Below are positions 1 to 13,341 of a stretch of 64,000 nt of DNA, piece by piece; within the stretch, counting starts at the first letter, position 1, and the number at the start of each line of letters is the position of its first letter. The notes under the pieces are model-generated. The model was not told the DNA's origin. It saw only the letters and a list, made by a program, of their open reading frames with translations, and made no database searches. The DNA is from Beijerinckiaceae bacterium. GTDB lineage: Bacteria > Pseudomonadota > Alphaproteobacteria > Rhizobiales > Beijerinckiaceae. The DNA is taken from positions 496,001 through 560,000 of the forward strand of contig JAPZTO010000003.1 in the NCBI GenBank assembly GCA_027532775.1, in the 5' to 3' direction. Both the position numbers and the translations under genes were made by a program.

Positions 1-1
1 C

Positions 2-4450
<4,449 letters not shown>

Positions 4451-4578
4451 GGACGATCCGGTCGGGCGGCGCTCGGGCAGCGCCGCTCGCGATCCACGCA
4501 AAAACAGGGTATCGAGGCACCGGAAGCGGGGCTTTCAGGCTGCCGGAACAGAGGTTTGCCGAAGGGCAAGGAAGACAC

Positions 4579-6000
4579 ATGGGCAAGGTCACTGGGTTTC
4601 TCGAAATCGACCGGCGGGAGTCGAAGTATCAGCCGGCTTCCGACCGCATCCGCCATTTCCGCGAATTCGTCCTGCCGATGGACGAAAAGGACGTGCGCGA
4701 GCAGGCATCGCGGTGCATGGATTGCGGCATTCCGTACTGCCATGGCCCGACCGGTTGCCCGATCCATAACCAGATCCCGGACTGGAACGATCTCGTCTAC
4801 CAGGATGACTGGCAGCTCGCGCTGGACAACCTGCATTCAACGAACAACTTCCCGGAATTTACCGGTCGCATCTGCCCGGCGCCGTGCGAGGAAGCCTGTA
4901 CGCTGAACCTCGAAAACTCGCCGGTGACGATCAAGACGATCGAACAGGCGATTGCCGATGCCGGCTGGAAGAATGGCTGGATCCGCCCCGAGGCGCCGGA
5001 AAAGCTGACGGGCAAGCGCGTCGCCGTCATCGGCTCCGGCCCGGCCGGCCTCGCCGCTGCGCAGCAGCTCGCCCGCGTGGGCCACGAAGTCCATGTGTTC
5101 GAGCGCGAGCCGCGGGCCGGCGGCCTGCTGCGCTACGGCATTCCGGACTTCAAGATGGAAAAGCACCACATTGACCGCCGCGTCGCGCAGATGACGGCGG
5201 AGGGTGTGACATTCCATTACGGCGTTGATATCGGCGTCACCAAGTCCATCGACGATCTGAAGCGGGATTTCGATGCCGTCCTGATGGCGGGCGGCGCGGA
5301 AGCCCCGCGTGATCCGGAACTGCCGGGCCAGGAGCTCGAGGGCGTTCATTTCGCCATGCCGTATCTCGTCCAGTCGAACCGCCGGGTCGGCGGCGAGCCG
5401 GAAGCCGAGCGGCCGGTTCTCGCCGGCGGCAAGAATGTCGTGGTGATCGGCGGGGGCGATACGGCGTCGGATTGCGTGGGCACGGCCTTCCGCCAGGGGG
5501 CGCTGTCGGTGACGCAGCTCGATATCCGCCCGCGCCCGCCGGAACTGGAAGACAAGCTCGTGATCTGGCCCTATTGGCCGACGAAGTTCCGCACCTCGTC
5601 CAGCCAGGCGGAAGGCGCTGACCGCGAATTCCAGGCGGCGACGCTCGGCGTGGTCGGGAAGAATGGCCGCGTCACCGGCGTGCAATGCGCGCGCGTCGAT
5701 GACAAGCGCCGGCCGATCGCCGGGACCGAATTCATCATCAAGGCGGATCTCGTCTTCCTCGCCATCGGCTTTGCCGGCCCGGTCAAGGAAGGCCTCGTTG
5801 CCCAGTCGGGCGCGGCGCTCGACAAGCGGGGTAATGTCGTCGCCAATGACGAGAATTACCTGACATCGCAGGAAAAGGTGTTTGTCGCGGGGGATATGCG
5901 CCGCGGCCAGAGCCTCGTGGTCTGGGCCATCCGCGAAGGGCGGCAGGCGGCGCGGGCGATTGACGAGTTCCTGATGGGCTCGTCGGTTCTGCCGCGCTAG
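4579..6000 (+). CDS. gltD: Glutamate synthase small (beta) subunit
   Basis: Oxidises NADPH through FAD and 4Fe-4S clusters and passes electrons to GltB. The frame is open upstream, but ATG 4579 is the natural start: it follows the purine stretch GGCAAGGAAG and gives the usual length of 473 residues. The N-terminal third carries two cysteine groups (CMDCGIPYC, then CPAPCEEAC) that bind Fe-S clusters. Two Rossmann dinucleotide motifs follow, GSGPAG for FAD and GGGDTASDC for NADPH. It is probably cotranscribed with gltB. The 128-bp gap between them shows no clear terminator. Confidence 0.96.
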   Translation: MGKVTGFLEIDRRESKYQPASDRIRHFREFVLPMDEKDVREQASRCMDCGIPYCHGPTGCPIHNQIPDWNDLVYQDDWQLALDNLHSTNNFPEFTGRICPAPCEEACTLNLENSPVTIKTIEQAIADAGWKNGWIRPEAPEKLTGKRVAVIGSGPAGLAAAQQLARVGHEVHVFEREPRAGGLLRYGIPDFKMEKHHIDRRVAQMTAEGVTFHYGVDIGVTKSIDDLKRDFDAVLMAGGAEAPRDPELPGQELEGVHFAMPYLVQSNRRVGGEPEAERPVLAGGKNVVVIGGGDTASDCVGTAFRQGALSVTQLDIRPRPPELEDKLVIWPYWPTKFRTSSSQAEGADREFQAATLGVVGKNGRVTGVQCARVDDKRRPIAGTEFIIKADLVFLAIGFAGPVKEGLVAQSGAALDKRGNVVANDENYLTSQEKVFVAGDMRRGQSLVVWAIREGRQAARAIDEFLMGSSVLPR

Positions 6001-6030
6001 GACGTCGGCTCAGAAACCGGCAGCAAGAGC

Positions 6031-6058
6031 GGCGGAACCCGGCAGGCCAGGTTCCGCC
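6031..6058. terminator. Hairpin between convergent gltD and HU genes
   Basis: A perfect 9-bp stem (GGCGGAACC at 6031-6039, GGTTCCGCC at 6050-6058) with a 10-nt loop lies between the gltD stop and the HU stop. Neither side has a good T-tract, so it may be a weak bidirectional terminator or a 3'-end stabilising hairpin. Confidence 0.5.
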
Positions 6059-6066
6059 ATGTTCGA

Positions 6067-6315
6067 TCAGCCGACCTTCAGGACGAGGGTGGTCTTGGCC
6101 GGAACATCGACCATCGCGCCGGTGCGCGGGTTGCGGGCCTTGCGGGCCGGCTTGGTCACGGCCTTGAAGCGGCCCAGATCCGGCAGGACCGCGAAACCGG
6201 TCTTTGCCTGCGCGACCGCCACTTCCGCGTAGGCGCGGGCGATGCGATCCGCCTCGGCCTTGGTCAGGCCTGCGGACTTGGCGAAGGCATCGATAAATTC
6301 GGCTTGCGTGGCCAT
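6067..6315 (-). CDS. HU family DNA-binding protein
   Basis: A small basic nucleoid protein that bends DNA as a dimer. At 82 residues it is slightly shorter than the usual 90. The N-terminal helix-turn-helix-like dimer region is followed by the beta-arm with the typical sequence around NPRTGAMVDVPA, where family members carry the DNA-intercalating proline. The start at 6315 follows a strong GAGAGGAG ribosome site. The gene converges on gltD. Alphaproteobacteria often carry several HU/IHF paralogues, so I do not assign hupA or hupB. Confidence 0.93.
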   Translation of the reverse strand: MATQAEFIDAFAKSAGLTKAEADRIARAYAEVAVAQAKTGFAVLPDLGRFKAVTKPARKARNPRTGAMVDVPAKTTLVLKVG

Positions 6316-6524
6316 GGTGGCTCTCCTCTCTTCAGCGACATGCCCGCTGCGATGTTGTTGCTCTAAAGCAGCAGGCTTGGAGCGGGATCCTTAGCCATCA
6401 CTTCCGGTTTCGCCAGCGCAAAGGGCCGGATTCCGGGCAATATCGGGAAAAATTGTGTGGTTAACCCCGGAAAATCGATCGGCAGTTGTGCCGCATAACC
6501 GCAAGCGACGCCGGCTGTGCCAAG

Positions 6525-6553
6525 AAAAACGGCCCGCGCGGGGGCGGGCCGTC
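6525..6553 (-). terminator. Rho-independent terminator of asd
   Basis: Read on the minus strand, a 9-bp stem (ACGGCCCGC / GCGGGCCGT) with a C-rich loop is followed by a short T-run, about 25 nt after the asd stop. This is a textbook intrinsic terminator. The A-tract that becomes the T-run is at 6525-6528. Confidence 0.85.
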
Positions 6554-6576
6554 CTGGTCGGTCGGGAGATCCGGTT

Positions 6577-7611
6577 TCAGGCCGCCTTGCTGCGCGGCTG
6601 GATCAGCTTGCGGTTGATCAGGCATTCCGCAATCTGGATCGCATTGAGCGCGGCGCCCTTGCGGAGATTATCGGAGACACACCAGAAAGTGAGACCGTTC
6701 TCGACCGTGATGTCCTCGCGGATGCGGGAGATGTAGGTCGCGTCCTCGCCGGCCGCCTCATGCGGCGTGATGTAGCCGCCGGGCTCTTGCTTGTCGATCA
6801 CCAGCACACCCGGTGCGGCGCGCAGGATGTTGCGCGCTTCCTGGGCCGTGACCGGCTTCTCGCATTCGATGTTCACGGCTTCGGAATGGCCGACAAAGAC
6901 CGGCACGCGCACGCAGGTGGCCGTGAGCTTGATCTTCGGGTCGAGGATCTTCTTGGTCTCGACCATCATCTTCCATTCTTCCTTCGTGTAGCCATCCTCC
7001 ATGAAGACATCGATATGGGGGATGACGTTGAAGGCGATGCGCTTGGTGAACTTCTTCGTCTTCGGCTCGCCGGCGGAGAAGATGGCGCGGGTCTGGTCGA
7101 AGAGTTCGTCCATACCGTCCTTGCCGGCGCCGGAAACCGACTGGTAGGTCGAGACGACAACCCGCTTGATACCGAACCGATCATGCAGCGGCTTCAGGGC
7201 GACGACGAGCTGGGCGGTCGAGCAATTCGGGTTGGCGATGATGTTCTTCTTGGTGAAGCCACGCACGGCCTCGGCATTCACTTCCGGAACGACCAGCGGA
7301 ACATCGGAATCATACCGCCAGGCCGAGGAATTATCGATGACGACGCAGCCTTGCGCGCCGATCTTCGGCGACCAGGCCTTCGAGGTCTCGCCGCCGGCGG
7401 ACATCAGGCAGATATCCGTGTCGGAGAAATCGTAATGCTCCAGCGACTGGACCTTCAGCGTCCGGTCGCCGAAGGAGACTTCCTTGCCGATCGAGCGGCT
7501 GGAGGCGAGCGCGACGACTTCCGAAACCGGAAAGGCCCGTTCTGCCAGAATGTTGAGCATTTCCCGGCCCACATTGCCGGTGGCACCCGCGATTGCGACC
7601 TTGTAACCCAT
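6577..7611 (-). CDS. asd: Aspartate-semialdehyde dehydrogenase
   Basis: Reduces aspartyl phosphate to aspartate semialdehyde with NADPH, the branch point to lysine/diaminopimelate, methionine and threonine. The 344 residues begin with the Rossmann motif GATGNVG. The catalytic cysteine is C130 in NPNCSTAQ. The substrate-binding region around EDITVENGL near the C-terminus is also typical. Start 7611 is preceded by AGGAAG on the minus strand. The gene appears monocistronic, with its own terminator at 6525-6553 and a 380-bp gap upstream. Confidence 0.96.
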   Translation of the reverse strand: MGYKVAIAGATGNVGREMLNILAERAFPVSEVVALASSRSIGKEVSFGDRTLKVQSLEHYDFSDTDICLMSAGGETSKAWSPKIGAQGCVVIDNSSAWRYDSDVPLVVPEVNAEAVRGFTKKNIIANPNCSTAQLVVALKPLHDRFGIKRVVVSTYQSVSGAGKDGMDELFDQTRAIFSAGEPKTKKFTKRIAFNVIPHIDVFMEDGYTKEEWKMMVETKKILDPKIKLTATCVRVPVFVGHSEAVNIECEKPVTAQEARNILRAAPGVLVIDKQEPGGYITPHEAAGEDATYISRIREDITVENGLTFWCVSDNLRKGAALNAIQIAECLINRKLIQPRSKAA

Positions 7612-7992
7612 GATGGACTTCCTGTTCTGATCGAGATCTCCCCCGGGTGGTGGACCCGGTTGCCGGGTCTCGCCCTATCCCCCGCCGGGGGAGGGCCCGA
7701 GAGCGAGGACAAGCGTCAGTGCACGAGGCCGCCTTTGGCGGTCGTGGTTTTCGTCGTCGGTTTTTTCGTCATCAGGGCCGACATCGAACGCTTTCCCCGG
7801 CTGGAATGCCGATGGGCCAGCAGAAACACGCAAAGGGCAGGAAAGTCAATCCGGCCTTGGGCCAAAGGCCCGGGAACGGGGCATTTACCATCCCGAGACA
7901 TTGGGTCCGGCCGGTAAGGCGACGCTCGCATTTTCCCGCCACTCTCGCTCCCCACAGGGAAGCGGGCGAAGCTCGCGGGGGGCGTGACGATC
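7612..7992. other. Hairpin-rich intergenic region upstream of asd
   Basis: This 381-bp divergent gap contains at least two tight inverted repeats: GACCCGG/CCGGGTC at 7653-7669 (3-nt loop) and CCCCC/GGGGG at 7679-7691. They resemble the GC-rich palindromic intergenic repeats common in alphaproteobacterial genomes. They could instead be part of the asd 5' leader on the minus strand. A tiny possible reading frame (7716-7784, minus) is listed separately. I see no convincing sigma-70 promoter. Confidence 0.5.
7716..7784 (-). CDS. Possible 22-residue basic peptide upstream of asd
   Basis: A short minus-strand frame starts with ATG at 7784, preceded by GGGGAAAGC at good Shine-Dalgarno spacing. It encodes a 22-residue Lys/Thr-rich peptide (core KKPTTKTTTAKGG). 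It lies about 100 bp upstream of asd in the same direction. The low-complexity basic composition and the ribosome site are its only support. It may be chance. No function is proposed. Confidence 0.2.
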   Translation of the reverse strand: MSALMTKKPTTKTTTAKGGLVH

Positions 7993-9072
7993 ATGAGCGA
8001 CGCAGCGGGAATGGCCGCGAGGATCCCCGATCATGCACCAGTGCCGGGCATGACGCTGGAGCAGGCGCTTGCCCGTCGGAAGGCCGGTTCGCGCCTCGCG
8101 GCCTTTGCCGCTGCCGGCTGGCTGACCCTCGCCGCGCTGGCTGCCGGGTTCTCGCTGATGTTCGCCAGGGCCGCCCGGAACCATCGTGCCGCCACCACCA
8201 TCACCGTCGTCCTGTCGCTTGTCTTCTCGGCATGGCTGGCGGCCATGATCCTGCCCGAGCGGGAGCCGGAAACGGTCGCGCTTGCCGCCTCGTCGAACCC
8301 GGCACAGGCCGGGCCTGCCTCCGCCGCCGAGCCTGCCCGGGATCCGGCTGCACAGGGTTTGTCTCAACAAGGTCTGTCAGCCCCGCCTGCCCACGAGCCT
8401 TTCCGGGTGCAACTCGCGCCGCCGGGCCGAGATGTCTGGACGCCCGTCCGCAAGCCCTTCGCCGTCTATCATGTCGAGGCGCCGGAGATCGAACAGGCGG
8501 ATCTCGTCCATCGGGTGGCGACGAAGGACCGGCAGACCCGGCAGGACAGCTTCCTCTGGACCAACAGCCAGCCGAAACCGAATTCGCTGCAGCGGCCCGT
8601 GATTCATCTCGTTATCGAGCGCTATGAGGGCGGGCTGCCGACGACGCGGCCGCTGTTTCCCGACCTTGCGCGCCGCGCCTCGGAAATCGGCGTTTCGATC
8701 GAGCGCCTGCAGGCGGCGCAGGAGGTCATGACCAAATTCGGCTCCATGGAGGTCGCCGAGGCGCATCTCGCTTCGGACAGCAGCCGCATGGCCTGCCTCG
8801 CCTTCCGCCGGAACGATACGTCCGGCCTGGTTCTGGCCGGCTGGTATTGCGGCACGACGGACCGCCCGGCCGACCGGGTCAGCTTCGCCTGTTTTATCGA
8901 CCGGATTGATCTGGTCGGCGCAGGGCAGGACCAGCCTCTTCGTCGCCTCTTCGCGCAGGCCGAGCGTCAGCGGAAAGGGTGCCAGACCCAGCGCCAGCCT
9001 GGCCGGAAGATGACCTGGCTGGATCACGAGGCGCCCCTGCCTGCGCTGAAAACATCACAGCGGCGGCCTTGA
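7993..9072 (+). CDS. Hypothetical two-helix membrane-anchored protein
   Basis: I do not recognise a family. The 359 residues begin with a short cytoplasmic segment. Two hydrophobic helices follow (about residues 35-55 and 65-85), then an Ala/Pro-rich linker, then a soluble C-terminal domain of about 230 residues with several cysteines (CLAF, WYCGT, FACF). ATG 7993 sits 10 nt after a run of six Gs. GTG 7984 is an alternative start only 4 nt from that run. The C-terminal part is probably periplasmic. The gene stands alone on the plus strand between asd and a small exported protein. Confidence 0.7.
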   Translation: MSDAAGMAARIPDHAPVPGMTLEQALARRKAGSRLAAFAAAGWLTLAALAAGFSLMFARAARNHRAATTITVVLSLVFSAWLAAMILPEREPETVALAASSNPAQAGPASAAEPARDPAAQGLSQQGLSAPPAHEPFRVQLAPPGRDVWTPVRKPFAVYHVEAPEIEQADLVHRVATKDRQTRQDSFLWTNSQPKPNSLQRPVIHLVIERYEGGLPTTRPLFPDLARRASEIGVSIERLQAAQEVMTKFGSMEVAEAHLASDSSRMACLAFRRNDTSGLVLAGWYCGTTDRPADRVSFACFIDRIDLVGAGQDQPLRRLFAQAERQRKGCQTQRQPGRKMTWLDHEAPLPALKTSQRRP

Positions 9073-9164
9073 TACGGGCCCGGGCGGGATTCAGAATTGC
9101 GTTACGCTAACGAGGTGTTAAGCACTGCTTGTCATGGTTAATCCAGCCATACAAGGAGAGTTCC

Positions 9165-9440
9165 ATGCGCGTCGTTGCCCTTGCCGCCTTCACCGTTTTC
9201 CTGGCCGGCTCCGCATTCGCGCAGAGCTCGAATCGCCTCGTCATCGAGGTCAAGCCGCGTTCCTGGCTCGATGCCGGCCGGCAGGTTCCCGTCGGGTCGA
9301 TGCAGAATTACATCTATGATACGCAGGGCCCCTCCGATGCCGCCCGGTTCGGCGCCCGCGGCAGCTCGCCCTCGCTCCTGCCGGACCGTTTCTCTTCGGG
9401 CCGCGGCATCCCGTTCGAATCGCCGATCTTCTGGCGCTGA
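9165..9440 (+). CDS. Small exported protein of unknown function
   Basis: A 91-residue protein with a clean Sec signal peptide (MRVVALAAFTVFLAGSAFA, cleavage after AFA) and a short mature region ending in PFESPIFWR. Start 9165 follows AAGGAG at 9153-9158. An inverted repeat CGTTA-CGC-TAACG at 9100-9112 lies in the upstream region. No recognised domain. The gene is followed by a terminator shared with leuB. Confidence 0.75.
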   Translation: MRVVALAAFTVFLAGSAFAQSSNRLVIEVKPRSWLDAGRQVPVGSMQNYIYDTQGPSDAARFGARGSSPSLLPDRFSSGRGIPFESPIFWR

Positions 9441-9469
9441 TCCGCGCCACAAACGGCCTGGTTCCAGCA

Positions 9470-9493
9470 AAAAGGGCGCCTTGCGGCGCCCTT
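9470..9493. terminator. Bidirectional intrinsic terminator
   Basis: The stem GGGCGCC / GGCGCCC with a TTGC loop is flanked by AAAAA on the left and TTT on the right. It therefore ends the plus-strand small gene and, with the stronger T5 run, the minus-strand leuB gene. Confidence 0.85.
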
Positions 9494-9521
9494 TGTCGTT
9501 CCGGCAGCGGACAGGCTGCGA

Positions 9522-10631
9522 TCAGAGCCGCTTGCGCAAGGCGGTGACGATGGCATCGCCCATCTCGACCGTGCCGACCGCGTTGGCGCCCTTGGCGGCG
9601 ATGTCGCGCGTGCGGAGGCCCGAAGCCAGCACATCGGCAATCGCGGTATCGACGAGATCCGCCGCCTGTCCAAGGCCGAGGGAATAGCGCAGGGCCATGC
9701 CGAACGAGCCGATCATCGCGATCGGATTGGCAAGGCCCTGGCCGGCAATATCCGGCGCCGAGCCATGGACCGGCTCGTAGAGCGACTTGCGCTTGCCCGT
9801 TGCCGCATCCGGCGCGCCGAGCGAGGCGGAGGGCAGCATGCCCAGCGAGCCCGTCAGCATGGCGGCCACGTCGGAGAGCATGTCGCCGAAGAGGTTGTCG
9901 CAGACAATGACGTCATATTGCTTGGGCCAGCGCACGAGCTGCATGCCGCAGGCATCGGCGAGGTGATGTTCCAGCTCGATCTCCGGATATTCCTCGGCGC
10001 CAATGCGCGTCACGACTTCCTTCCAGAGCACGCCCGAGCGCATGACATTGTGCTTCTCGGTCGAGGTGACCTTGCCACGGCGCACCTTCGCGAGATCGAA
10101 CGCGACACGGGCGATACGCTCGATCTCGTGGGTGGTGTAGACCTGCGTATCGACGGCGCGCTTCTGGCCGTTCTCCAGCGTCACCACTTCCTTCGGCTCG
10201 CCGAAATAGACGCCGCCCGTCAGTTCGCGGACGATCATGATGTCGAGCCCCTCGATCACCTCGCGCTTGAGCGAGGAGGCCTCGGCCAGAGCCGGATAGC
10301 ACACGGCCGGCCGGAGATTGGCGAAGAGGGCGAGATCCTTCCTGAGGCGCAGGAGGCCGGCTTCCGGGCGGTGTTCGTAGGGAACCTTCGCCCATTTCGG
10401 CCCGCCGACCGCACCGAAGAGCACGGCATCGGCCGAAAGGGCGAGCTGCATGGTGCTGTCGGCGACAGCCTTGCCATGCGCATCATAGGCCGCGCCGCCG
10501 ACGAGATCCGTCTCGGTTTCGAAGGTGCCGAGGCCGGCTTTGCCGAGTGCATCCGCAACCTTCTTCACCTCGGCCATCACTTCGGGCCCGATCCCGTCAC
10601 CGGGCAGCAGCAGGAGGTTGAAGGAGGCCAT
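9522..10631 (-). CDS. leuB: 3-isopropylmalate dehydrogenase
   Basis: Oxidatively decarboxylates 3-isopropylmalate to 4-methyl-2-oxopentanoate with NAD in leucine synthesis. The 369 residues carry the family start LLPGDGIGPEV, the LRKDLALFANLRP substrate segment, and the metal and NAD regions around CDNLFGDMLSD and YEPVHGSAPDIAG. I chose ATG 10631 over TTG 10637 because GGAAAGGG on the minus strand then has good spacing. leuD and leuC are on the same strand but separated by other genes, so the pathway is not one compact operon. Confidence 0.96.
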   Translation of the reverse strand: MASFNLLLLPGDGIGPEVMAEVKKVADALGKAGLGTFETETDLVGGAAYDAHGKAVADSTMQLALSADAVLFGAVGGPKWAKVPYEHRPEAGLLRLRKDLALFANLRPAVCYPALAEASSLKREVIEGLDIMIVRELTGGVYFGEPKEVVTLENGQKRAVDTQVYTTHEIERIARVAFDLAKVRRGKVTSTEKHNVMRSGVLWKEVVTRIGAEEYPEIELEHHLADACGMQLVRWPKQYDVIVCDNLFGDMLSDVAAMLTGSLGMLPSASLGAPDAATGKRKSLYEPVHGSAPDIAGQGLANPIAMIGSFGMALRYSLGLGQAADLVDTAIADVLASGLRTRDIAAKGANAVGTVEMGDAIVTALRKRL

Positions 10632-10808
10632 GGTCAAACCCTTTCCGACAGAAACCGAGTGGCGCCATCCCGGCGCGGCACGGGTTGACTACAGAAGCCC
10701 GGGGCCGGCCGCAAGCGCCATTCGATTAAGGTAAATTCTTCCTTCGGCTGGCTCCTTCCGGCCGTGTGTGACAAGGAAGAAATGCTGCATGCGGGCAAGA
10801 GGTGATCC

Positions 10809-11348
10809 ATGCCGATTCGAGCCTTGCCGATTCGAGCCTTCCTGGCCGGCGCCGCGTTTTCGCTGATGCTCGTCACGCTGGCCGCGGCTGCCATCGTCTT
10901 CGGCCCCGCCGTCCTCGCTTCTGCGCCGGAAGCCGCTGCGGTGCCGGTTTCCCGGGCGCCGATGGTGGATTACGGGGCGCAGAAGGTGGTCTATCATGTC
11001 TCGACGCGGGGCTCCTGGCGCGATCGCGAGAGCGAGGCCCGCCGGTTGATTGCGGTGCTCAACAATCATCTCCAGGCGGTCGAGCCGGATCCGGCCGAGA
11101 TCCAGGTGATCCTTCAGGGCGATGGAATCGATATTCTGCGGCGGGCCAGCAGCAACCCGAACCTCGCCCGGTCGGTCGATTCCCTCCGGCAGCGCGGCGT
11201 TCGGTTCCGCGTCTGCGCCAACACGCTCGAAGCCTACCGGGTCGGGCTTGATACGCTGCATGGTGTGCGGGAGAGCGATCTCGTCCAGGCCGGCGTCGCC
11301 GAGCTGATCCATCTCCAGCGGCAGGGCTTCGGCTATATCAAGTTCTGA
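10809..11348 (+). CDS. DsrE-family protein with N-terminal hydrophobic segment
   Basis: A 179-residue protein. An N-terminal hydrophobic helix (about residues 10-37, signal peptide or anchor) precedes a DsrE/DsrF-like alpha/beta domain from about residue 55. The domain starts with KVVYHV and includes QVILQGDGIDIL and RFRVCANTL, placing a cysteine where sulfur-carrier DsrE proteins have one. The C-terminus HLQRQGFGYIKF is also typical of the small exported members. The biochemical role of these members is not established. The first codons contain a perfect 15-bp tandem duplication (10811-10840). Confidence 0.75.
   Translation: MPIRALPIRAFLAGAAFSLMLVTLAAAAIVFGPAVLASAPEAAAVPVSRAPMVDYGAQKVVYHVSTRGSWRDRESEARRLIAVLNNHLQAVEPDPAEIQVILQGDGIDILRRASSNPNLARSVDSLRQRGVRFRVCANTLEAYRVGLDTLHGVRESDLVQAGVAELIHLQRQGFGYIKF
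10811..10840 (+). repeat. 15-bp perfect tandem duplication at gene start
   Basis: The unit GCCGATTCGAGCCTT occurs twice in direct tandem, in frame, within the first codons of the DsrE-like gene. It encodes a repeated IRA(L/F)P-type pentapeptide. It looks like recent slippage within the n-region of the signal sequence. Confidence 0.85.
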
Positions 11349-11375
11349 GCGCCGGCGGCCTTTGGCAGGCCTTTC

Positions 11376-12569
11376 CTACCGGAGTGAGTCAAACACCTTG
11401 CCGCCGGCACGGCCGGTCTGCGGCATGCCGAGCTTGGCCTCCACATCCTTGATCGCAGCGCGGGTGAGCGCCCCGATCGCGCCGTCAGGCTTGCCGACAT
11501 CGTAACCGGCGCGCGTCAGGCGCTCCTGCAATTCCTTGCGCTCGGCGCGGGAAAGGCCCCGATCATCGGTCGGCCAGGGCGTGCGGATTCCGGGGCGGCC
11601 GCGCAGCCGGTCTGACAGGATCGAGATGGCGAGGGCATAGCTCTCGGCGGCGTTATAGGCATAGGCCGCGTCGAAATTCTTCGTGACCAGGAAGGCCGGG
11701 CCGTTGCGCCCCGCCGGCAGGAGCAGACCCGCCGCCGGCAGGCCGGACAGCGCGCTGCCATCGATCCGGGTGATGCCGCGGCCCGACCAGCTGCCGAGAT
11801 CCTGCTTGCCGGTGCGGCCGGAAGGGCCGGCATAACCGGCGGGAAGGCGCACTTCGTAGCCCCAGCTTGCACCGGTGATCCAGCCGGATTTCTTCAGGTA
11901 ATTGGCGGTGGAGGCGAGGGCATCGGGGATCGAATCCACGAGATCGCGCCGTCCATCGCCATCGAAATCGACGGCCAGCCTGAGATAGGTGGAGGGGATG
12001 AACTGGGTGTGGCCGAAGGCGCCGGCCCAGGAACCGCGCAGCTTCTCGGCGTCGAGATCGCCGCGTTGCACGATCTTCATCGTCGAGACGAGTTCGGTCC
12101 GGAAGAATTCGCGCCGGCGCGTGCCGAAACAGGCGGCGGTGGAGAGGGCCTGCGGCAGCGACCAGCGGCCGGGCACCTGGCCGAAATCGCTCTCGACGCC
12201 CCAGACTGCGACCACCGTATGCCGGTCGACGCCATAGGCCTGCTCGATGCGCGCGAGAACCGAGGCGTGCCTTGCCAGCATGGCGCGGCCCTCGGCGATC
12301 TTCTGGTCATCGACGAGGGTGGCGAGATAATCCCAGATCGGCGTCCGGAATTCTGGCTGGGCATTCATGGCCTCGATGATTTTCATGTCGGGCGTCACGC
12401 CGGACATCATCCGGTCGAAGGTGGCGCCGCTGATGCCCTGCCCGAGGGCATGGCTGCGCAGGCCCGAGACGCAGGAGGCGAAATCGGCCCGCGCCGGGGC
12501 GATGGCCGCAGCCAGGGCAAGGGTGGGGAGGGCAAGAGCAAGATGTGCAAGGCGGCCGAAGCGCTTCAT
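11376..12569 (-). CDS. Lytic murein transglycosylase (MltB/GH103 type) with peptidoglycan-binding domain
   Basis: Cleaves peptidoglycan glycan strands to 1,6-anhydromuropeptides in the periplasm. From ATG 12569 the 397 residues start with a signal peptide (ALALPTLALAAAIAPARA). The GH103 catalytic domain follows, with the acid glutamate in WGVESDFGQ, then GAFGHTQFIPSTYLR and DGDGRRDL. A C-terminal PG-binding-1 repeat (about 335-395) is also present. The start is supported by GGAG upstream on the minus strand. A paralogue with the same architecture lies at 29649-30908. Confidence 0.92.
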   Translation of the reverse strand: MKRFGRLAHLALALPTLALAAAIAPARADFASCVSGLRSHALGQGISGATFDRMMSGVTPDMKIIEAMNAQPEFRTPIWDYLATLVDDQKIAEGRAMLARHASVLARIEQAYGVDRHTVVAVWGVESDFGQVPGRWSLPQALSTAACFGTRRREFFRTELVSTMKIVQRGDLDAEKLRGSWAGAFGHTQFIPSTYLRLAVDFDGDGRRDLVDSIPDALASTANYLKKSGWITGASWGYEVRLPAGYAGPSGRTGKQDLGSWSGRGITRIDGSALSGLPAAGLLLPAGRNGPAFLVTKNFDAAYAYNAAESYALAISILSDRLRGRPGIRTPWPTDDRGLSRAERKELQERLTRAGYDVGKPDGAIGALTRAAIKDVEAKLGMPQTGRAGGKVFDSLR

Positions 12570-12673
12570 GCGGGCAGTCTCCGAAAGCAACGGCGCCAAA
12601 ATAAGGCGCCGTCGTTAACGGAGATTCACCATGAGGGCGTTTTCCGCTGCGCGCGGCGCGGTGCCGCAGCGGC

Positions 12674-13279
12674 TCAGAGCCAGGGGCGCTCGGTTTTCGC
12701 CTTGGCTTCGTAGGTGTTGATCTTCGGCGCCTTTTCCATGGTGAGGCCGATATCGTCGAGGCCTTCCATCAGGCACTTCTTGCGGAAGGGATCGATCTCG
12801 AACTTCACGGTGCCGCCATCCGGGCCACGGATTTCCTGCGCCTCGAGATCGACCGTGAGCGTGGCATTCGAGCCGCGATCGGCATCGTCGAAGAGCTTGT
12901 CGAGATCTTCCGGCGAGACGGTGATCGGCAGGATGCCATTCTTGAAGCAATTGTTATAGAAGATATCGGCGAAGCTGGTGGAGATCACGCAGCGGATGCC
13001 GAAATCGAGCAGCGCCCAGGGCGCATGCTCGCGGCTGGAGCCGCAGCCGAAATTGTCGCCGGCGATCAGGATCTCGCTCTTGCGATAGGCCGGCTTGTTC
13101 AGCACGAAATCCGGGTTCTCGGTGCCGTCTTCCTTGTAGCGCATCTCGAAGAACAGCGACTTGCCGAGGCCGGTGCGCTTGATCGTCTTCAGGAACTGCT
13201 TCGGGATGATCATGTCGGTATCGACATTGACCACCTTCATCGGGGCCGGGGTGGAGGTGAGCGTCTTGAACGGCTGCAT
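12674..13279 (-). CDS. leuD: 3-isopropylmalate dehydratase small subunit
   Basis: With LeuC, isomerises 2-isopropylmalate to 3-isopropylmalate. The 201 residues from ATG 13279 begin MQPFKTLTS. They carry the swivel-domain motifs NVDTDMIIP and [17 protein letters not shown], and the C-terminal [18 protein letters not shown]. The frame stays open far upstream, but that extension lacks family similarity and overlaps the next gene. leuC lies about 2.8 kb away on the same strand. Confidence 0.96.
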   Translation of the reverse strand: MQPFKTLTSTPAPMKVVNVDTDMIIPKQFLKTIKRTGLGKSLFFEMRYKEDGTENPDFVLNKPAYRKSEILIAGDNFGCGSSREHAPWALLDFGIRCVISTSFADIFYNNCFKNGILPITVSPEDLDKLFDDADRGSNATLTVDLEAQEIRGPDGGTVKFEIDPFRKKCLMEGLDDIGLTMEKAPKINTYEAKAKTERPWL

Positions 13280-13341
13280 GGCGGAAACTCCTGATCCCGG
13301 CGTGATACCGCATTCGCGCACGGATTCAAGCCTCGGCACGT

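Noticed and set aside
6517-7917. A long plus-strand frame across asd
   Set aside because: It is the shadow of asd, whose motifs and terminator are clear; the frame has no family features.
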